DNA from: Lachnospiraceae bacterium | Lineage (GTDB): Bacteria > Bacillota > Clostridia > Lachnospirales > Lachnospiraceae | Assembly (NCBI GenBank): GCA_910576125.1 | Contig: CAJTHM010000031.1 | Coordinates: 1-51,520, forward strand | Length of the DNA: 51,520 bases | Direction of reading: 5' to 3' | Shown here: piece after piece, positions 48,053 through 51,520 of the stretch | Layout of the letters: every line of letters begins with the position of its first letter | How positions within the stretch are numbered: position 1 is the first letter of the stretch | The notes under the pieces: model-generated | What the model was told of the DNA's origin: nothing | What the model saw: the letters and a program-made list of their open reading frames with translations, nothing else | The model's database searches: none | Made by a program: the position numbers and the translations under genes

Positions 48053-48198
48053 GCATCCGGGCCGGGTATGGGAAGAACAACGTCGACCAGAGGTATGTGG
48101 TGAACGCCCTGGCGTGCTACAACCTGGGAGTGACCGTGCTGCTGTACTGGTTCTCCTATGCCTACACGGTGGCAATGGCGGCTGCAGATGTTGGATAG
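47956..48198 (+). pseudogene. GH25-type endolysin, N-terminal fragment
   Basis: A fragment of 80 residues starting MEKETLYEGPDISYHNGNVD. This is the N-terminus of a GH25 muramidase: the DIS-x-H-x-G aspartate start, RAGYGKNN, then VDQRYVVNALACYNLGV and YWFSYAYTVAMAA. The sequence then runs into DVG and a stop, where about 130-250 more residues are expected. The break near 48189 marks the join with the downstream mobile-element DNA. The ATG has GGAGGGCGAGG upstream within the frameshifted holin end. Confidence 0.85.
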
Positions 48199-48250
48199 TG
48201 CGTAGGGGCGACAAACAAATACAAATAAGAAAGGGACTTCCTCAATCCTT

Positions 48251-48308
48251 AAAAGGCTATGACAGAAACGGTTATAGTCTTTTTTCATGCGGTAATTACC
48301 GTATGAAA
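48251..48308. terminator. Terminator overlapping a 26-bp palindrome
   Basis: GGCTATGAC (48255-48263) pairs with GTTATAGTC (48271-48279) through G-T pairs, followed by TTTTTT. From 48283 TTTCAT-CGGTAATTACCG-type arms form a 26-bp near-perfect palindrome (to 48308) that shares its first T bases with the terminator. Possibly a regulator site at the start of the next unit. The following 48309-48454 gap shows nothing else. Confidence 0.6.
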
Positions 48309-48454
48309 TGAACTCCTATTCCCCCAAACGGAGAAATACCCATCAATGATATTCCGCAATTCAAAACTCCGACAATTAACGGAAGAAAATCATTTATCAG
48401 TACCGAAACCAATCAATCATATCAATCAATCCATATCACAGGAGGGTAAAGACC

Positions 48455-49063
48455 ATGAACAAAAAGCAGGAACAACAGATTTTGGACTATTACAGCACCA
48501 CAGACAAATATATCCGTAGCAAGACACACTCCAATGCGCATCAGACGGTATTTACCAAAGAAAACGATAAATACCAGTGGCTTGTGTTGGAACAGAAAAG
48601 CCAGTGCGAAGTAGAGGTAAGGCAGACCGACAATCATGGAACAATCACAGCGAGGGATAATTACGAACTGACAAGAAATCTCCCTAAGTGCGTGGGCGTG
48701 GAGCGTTTATGTGAGGGTGCAAATTTTCAGATACCTTTTAATGCTGATGAAATCAATCTAATTTATCAGTTTGGAAAGCAGAGCAAAGCGGAAACGTGCG
48801 CTCATTTATCCGCAATCCTGCCACAGATAAAGGACAGCGACACCAAGCAGATAGTAAGCGACACATTAAAGAAATTAAATTCCCTGTCAGAAGAAACGTG
48901 TGCGGAACTGACCGCCACCACCAAAAGACGGAAACTGACCGAGCGTGACCATTCCATAAAGGCAAGGTTAGCCAGAGCAAAGGAACAGGCAAAACAGCCG
49001 ACAGTTGCCGAGGGGAAAAAGCACAGAACCCACAGCAAAGGAAAGGGGGATATGGCACTATGA
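48455..49063 (+). CDS. Conjugative-element-type hypothetical protein
   Basis: A 202-residue polar protein starting MNKKQEQQILDYYSTTDKYI. The ATG has AGGAGGGTAAAGACC upstream. A first part (about 20-100; YQWLVLEQKSQCEVEV, ARDNYELTRNLPKCVGVERL) is beta-rich and the rest helical with a Lys/Arg-rich tail. It overlaps the next gene by 4 bp. I do not recognise a domain; the pair with the next gene looks like accessory genes of Clostridial conjugative elements. No catalytic motif is seen. Confidence 0.65.
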   Translation: MNKKQEQQILDYYSTTDKYIRSKTHSNAHQTVFTKENDKYQWLVLEQKSQCEVEVRQTDNHGTITARDNYELTRNLPKCVGVERLCEGANFQIPFNADEINLIYQFGKQSKAETCAHLSAILPQIKDSDTKQIVSDTLKKLNSLSEETCAELTATTKRRKLTERDHSIKARLARAKEQAKQPTVAEGKKHRTHSKGKGDMAL

Positions 49064-49341
49064 AACTTTCACGATACGAGCAGGAAACGATTGTCAATTA
49101 TAATGCAGGAGAACAGACCGCCACCCTCTACACAAGGGATAAGGCGGTCATGCGGAAACTTGACACGCTTGTTGCCGACTTTCCCGACATATACAAGCTG
49201 ACAGGGCAGGACGAGGTATCTAAGACCTATTCCTTTCCGAAGTCTTTTATCGGCTACCGCAAGCCGAGGGCGGTCAGTACCGAGCAGAGGGAACGGGCAA
49301 GGCAGATGATGATTGCAAATAACAAGGCAAAGGGAAATTAA
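49060..49341 (+). CDS. Small conjugative-element accessory protein
   Basis: A 93-residue protein starting MKLSRYEQETIVNYNAGEQTATLYTRDKAVMRKLD, with later SKTYSFPKSFIGYRKPR. Proteins with this exact kind of start occur as small genes in conjugative transposons of Clostridia; function unknown. It overlaps the previous gene by ATGA, indicating coupling. The short Arg/Lys-rich C-terminus (QRERARQMMIANNKAKGN) is basic. A promoter-like AT-rich gap of about 88 bp follows before the acetyltransferase. Confidence 0.75.
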   Translation: MKLSRYEQETIVNYNAGEQTATLYTRDKAVMRKLDTLVADFPDIYKLTGQDEVSKTYSFPKSFIGYRKPRAVSTEQRERARQMMIANNKAKGN

Positions 49342-49429
49342 AGAAAATTTAATGGAATTGTGTGTGGGGTTGTGGTAAAATATCAGCATTGAATAATTCA
49401 ACAAAATTGAATTTGTAGAGGTGGCTCAA

Positions 49430-49930
49430 ATGGATATATCTTTTTTCTCTAGTGATTATACTGTTCGCCGTATGGAAAAAACAGATGCCACGGCAATATA
49501 TTTACTGTGCAGTAAAAATGGTTTGTATTATCAATACTGTCCGCCATTTGTGACAGAACAGAGTATTCTTGATGATATGAAAGTCTTGCCTCCAAATAAA
49601 GAAATGTGCGACAAGTATTATGTAGGGTACTACAAGGGGGAAGAATTGATTGCTGTTATGGATTTGATTATGGCATATCCTGATGAAAAAACTGCTTTCA
49701 TAGGCTTTTTTATGACAGAGGCATCTATTCAAAATACTGGAATTGGAAGTAATATTATTGACGATTTATGCCGCTATCTGGCCGACATCAGGCTTTCGAG
49801 TGTACGGCTTGGCTGGGTGAAAGGCAATCCCCAGGCAGAGCATTTTTGGCATAAAAACAATTTTAAGGAGACGGGGATTACATACGACACGGATAACTAT
49901 ACTGTGGTTGTAGCTCAACGAGTTTTATAA
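49430..49930 (+). CDS. GNAT family N-acetyltransferase
   Basis: A 166-residue enzyme starting MDISFFSSDYTVRRMEKTD. ATG 49430 has AGAGGTGGCTCAA upstream. The GNAT fold is visible with YYVGYYKGEELIAVMDLIMAYPDEKTAFIGFFM, the acetyl-CoA-binding stretch IQNTGIGSNIIDDLCRYL and LGWVKGNPQAEHFWHKNNF. It transfers acetyl from acetyl-CoA to an unknown amine. The coding DNA is AT-rich, unlike most of the window, pointing to transfer. A second, unrelated GNAT gene follows 24 bp on. Confidence 0.88.
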   Translation: MDISFFSSDYTVRRMEKTDATAIYLLCSKNGLYYQYCPPFVTEQSILDDMKVLPPNKEMCDKYYVGYYKGEELIAVMDLIMAYPDEKTAFIGFFMTEASIQNTGIGSNIIDDLCRYLADIRLSSVRLGWVKGNPQAEHFWHKNNFKETGITYDTDNYTVVVAQRVL

Positions 49931-49954
49931 ATTTCATATAGGAGGTACATTTAT

Positions 49955-50476
49955 ATGGTTTATTTTTCTAACGGACAAATAACTATTCGTAATATGGAGT
50001 GCGGAGATGCACAGGCAATTACGGATGCTGAAATCGAACAGGGATGGGATGCAACCATTGAGAAATATCAAAAAAGATTGGAAGATCAACAATCAGGGAA
50101 GGCAATTTCATTGGTTGCAGAATATTCTGGAAAACCAGTTGGCTATATAAATATTTATCCCAATAGTGCATGGGGAGCATTTGGAGGAAAAGGCTACCCG
50201 GAAATCGTTGATTTTGGCGTTTTAGAAAAATACCGGAACCGGGGTATTGGTACAGTTTTAATGGATATAGCTGAAAAAATTGCCGCTACATATGCGGACA
50301 TAGTGTACCTGGGTGTTGGGCTTCACAGCGGCTATGGAAGTGCTCAGCGGATGTATGTAAAGCGTGGTTATATACCAGACGGTTCTGGCGTTTGGTATCA
50401 GGACAAAATATGCAAGCCCTATGAGGAATGCAAAAATGATGACGATTTGGTTTTGTATTTTTCAAAGAAATTGTGA
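49955..50476 (+). CDS. GNAT family N-acetyltransferase
   Basis: A 173-residue enzyme, ATG with ATAGGAGGTACATTTAT upstream. LVAEYSGKPVGYINIYP, then VDFGVLEKYRNRGIGTVLMDIAEKIA contains the classical R-N-R-G-I-G acetyl-CoA motif, and YGSAQRMYVKRGYIPDGSG closes the fold. The pattern is that of GNAT proteins acting on small molecules or antibiotics of the streptothricin/aminoglycoside-modifier type, but no target can be named. Second of three clustered cargo genes. Confidence 0.9.
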   Translation: MVYFSNGQITIRNMECGDAQAITDAEIEQGWDATIEKYQKRLEDQQSGKAISLVAEYSGKPVGYINIYPNSAWGAFGGKGYPEIVDFGVLEKYRNRGIGTVLMDIAEKIAATYADIVYLGVGLHSGYGSAQRMYVKRGYIPDGSGVWYQDKICKPYEECKNDDDLVLYFSKKL

Positions 50477-50492
50477 GGTGACAGATAATAAA

Positions 50493-51023
50493 ATGATATT
50501 GTTGATTGTTGATACTCAAAATTTAATTATGAATCATGACTTATATGAATTTGAGACTTTTGTATATCGTATTAAAACACTAATCAAAGAGGCGCGCAAT
50601 AATAATATAGAAGTTATTTATGTTAGACATGATGATGGTGTTGGACAAAAATTAACGAAAGGCGCATTAGGCTATGAAATATACGAAGAATTTCAGCCGA
50701 TGCCAAATGAGCGTGTTTTTGATAAAAATGTAAACAGTGCTTTTCGAGATACAGGGTTGTTGGAGTACCTGCATGAAAAAGGCGAAGATACAATTATTAT
50801 TGTAGGGCTACAGACAGATTACTGCATAGATGCAACAGTGAAATGTGGTTTTGAGCATGGGCTTAAAATGATTGTTCCGGCAAATACAAATAGTACGTTT
50901 GATAATGCGTATATGACAGCGGAAAAGTCTTATAGATATTATAATGAGTTCATGTGGAATGGAAGATACGCTGAATGTATTTCATTTGAAAAAACGCTTG
51001 AATTGATGAAGATGAATAGGTAA
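50493..51023 (+). CDS. Isochorismatase-like cysteine hydrolase
   Basis: A 176-residue enzyme starting MILLIVDTQNLIMNHDLYEF; ATG 50493 has GAGGTGACAGATAATAA upstream. The catalytic triad of the family is visible: Asp in VDTQN, Lys in VFDKNVNSAF and Cys in IVGLQTDYCIDATVKCGFEHG. It hydrolyses an amide or vinyl ether; likely substrates are nicotinamide-like, ureido or carbamoyl compounds. It ends at a terminator (51089-51128). AT-rich like the two acetyltransferases, with which it forms a probable operon. Confidence 0.9.
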   Translation: MILLIVDTQNLIMNHDLYEFETFVYRIKTLIKEARNNNIEVIYVRHDDGVGQKLTKGALGYEIYEEFQPMPNERVFDKNVNSAFRDTGLLEYLHEKGEDTIIIVGLQTDYCIDATVKCGFEHGLKMIVPANTNSTFDNAYMTAEKSYRYYNEFMWNGRYAECISFEKTLELMKMNR

Positions 51024-51088
51024 ATTCACGTTTGTCGGGAAAAATCAAGACAGAAAAATGATATGAAAACTGAATATTGTTTACCTTT

Positions 51089-51128
51089 AGGTAGCGATTA
51101 TCTTAACAGACAATCCGCTACCTTTTTT
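51089..51128 (+). terminator. Terminator after the hydrolase
   Basis: AGGTAGCG (51089-51096) pairs with CGCTACCT (51116-51123), then TTTTT. Confidence 0.8.
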
Positions 51129-51174
51129 ATTTCAGAAACTATCAACACAGCACAGAAAGAATGAGGTATCAGAA

Positions 51175-51480
51175 ATGATTGAGAGCAAGAATGACACAAG
51201 CAAAAACTTAGAAAAGGCATTGCAGGCATTGGAACAGGCAAAACAGCGTGTAGCCAACGAAAAGAAAAAGCAGAATGAGAAGAAACGGAAAGCCGAGAAC
51301 CACCACAAGTACATCATGGGCGGTATTATTGTGAAGTATTTCCCTGGATATTCCCAGCGAACGTACTGTTTACCGTGTCATGAAGTATATCGGCATCAGC
51401 CATCATCCCAGGCGCAAACCAAACGGAATCACAAAAGCGGATCGGGAAGCCCGGAAATCAGAAGATCTGTTAAAACGTGA
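51175..51480 (+). pseudogene. DUF3847-type mobile-element protein, truncated by IS3
   Basis: About 55 residues are genuine: MIESKNDTSKNLEKALQALEQAKQRVANEKKKQNEKKRK then NHHKYIMGGIIVKYF, the helical Lys/Glu-rich start and the GGIIVKYFP-type turn of DUF3847 proteins of conjugative elements. From about 51341 the frame runs through transposase DNA in another frame, giving an artificial tail to 51480. The real gene thus ends at about 51340. AGAATGAGGTATCAGAA precedes the ATG. Confidence 0.75.
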
Positions 51481-51520
51481 TTTCAAGTCAGAGGAACCGC
51501 TGGCGAAGTGCGTAACAGAC
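51341..51520 (+). pseudogene. IS3-family transposase (orfB type), 5'-truncated and running off the window
   Basis: In the frame beginning at 51341 the DNA encodes SLDIPSERTVYRVMKYIGIS and HHPRRKPNGITKAD, then EDLLKRDFKSEEPLAKCVTD, the N-terminal part of an IS3/IS150-type transposase ahead of its DDE domain. No start codon or upstream orfA is present; the coding sequence continues beyond 51520. It is joined to the DUF3847-type gene, so the insertion sequence is partial or the join is a deletion. Confidence 0.85.

Larger units (their letters stand above)
45625..48198 (+). mobile_element. Partial phage late module
   Basis: HNH nuclease, small phage protein, tail-like protein, holin and GH25 lysin genes follow one another on one strand with overlaps. 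Head, packaging and integration genes are not seen. The lysin is cut and the holin frameshifted, so it is a decaying remnant or lysis cassette. Its right boundary is near 48189. Confidence 0.6.
48190..51520. mobile_element. Mobile-element remnant with AT-rich cargo
   Basis: The DNA after the lysin break has conjugative-element-type small genes, then AT-rich acetyltransferase and hydrolase genes, a mobile-element protein interrupted by an IS3-family transposase. Base composition falls well below that of the core. Boundaries: left near 48189, right beyond the window. Confidence 0.6.

Overview
The window looks like a chromosomal stretch of a Firmicute of the Lachnospiraceae type (gut Clostridia). 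The reasons are Gram-positive ribosome binding sites and TTGACA/TATAAT promoters, close kinship of the housekeeping proteins to Clostridia, a fucose/rhamnose-type sugar pathway, a two-substrate-domain hybrid sensor kinase, and conjugative elements of the PcfB/VirD4/serine-recombinase kind. Genus cannot be fixed from sequence alone.

Layout. (1) Positions 1 to about 7298 are a wrecked, nested conjugative element. A serine-recombinase element (two DUF6809 proteins, a ribbon-helix-helix regulator, a 587-residue recombinase) has entered a virD4/traG coupling-protein gene exactly at its conserved T-D-P motif. The outer element keeps pcfB, a DUF5348 gene, a replication-initiator-like gene and a second serine recombinase that has lost its catalytic N-terminus. 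The outer element itself sits in the helix-turn-helix part of a regulator-methyltransferase gene; the reading frame resumes at ETGRNLPDI. (2) 7.3 to 22.6 kb: the decapitated methyltransferase, a cupin, a zinc-ribbon protein, a divergent Fpg/Nei-like protein lacking the usual catalytic residues, a transmembrane chemoreceptor next to a 1256-residue EvgS-like hybrid kinase, a coiled-coil repeat protein, a TetR/MFS pair with matching operators, a DUF2461 protein and an ECF-like sigma factor separated by an 18-bp tandem array. (3) 22.8 to 42.7 kb is conserved chromosome: yqeG-aroE-aroKQ (a fused shikimate kinase and dehydroquinase), efp, a DUF5688 gene, tRNA-Arg(CCG), an SH3 protein, gdhA with a terminator in its leader, a soluble zinc-binding chemoreceptor, an NhaC antiporter, RNase H, rluF, ligA, metA (acetyl type), and a UroD-like gene divergent from rhaBA. 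(4) 42.7 to 48.2 kb is accessory debris: a Pro/Thr-rich membrane protein, a headless S24 repressor joined to an ISLre2 transposase fragment around a 30-bp palindrome, hicAB plus a hicB fragment, and a partial phage late module (HNH, tail-like protein, frameshifted holin, truncated GH25 lysin). (5) 48.2 kb to the end is another mobile-element remnant with two acetyltransferases and an isochorismatase-type hydrolase in AT-rich DNA, a mobile-element protein cut by an IS3-family transposase that runs off the window.

How it fits together. Rhamnose isomerase and rhamnulokinase open the rhamnose pathway. The aro genes feed aromatic amino acids, metA feeds methionine and gdhA assimilates ammonia. The most unusual points are the precise nested insertions, the aroK-aroQ fusion that retains an internal ribosome site, the glycosylase-like protein without catalytic Pro2, the tRNA enclosed by a perfect 13-bp inverted repeat, and two promoter-proximal terminator structures in leaders (gdhA and the first chemoreceptor).
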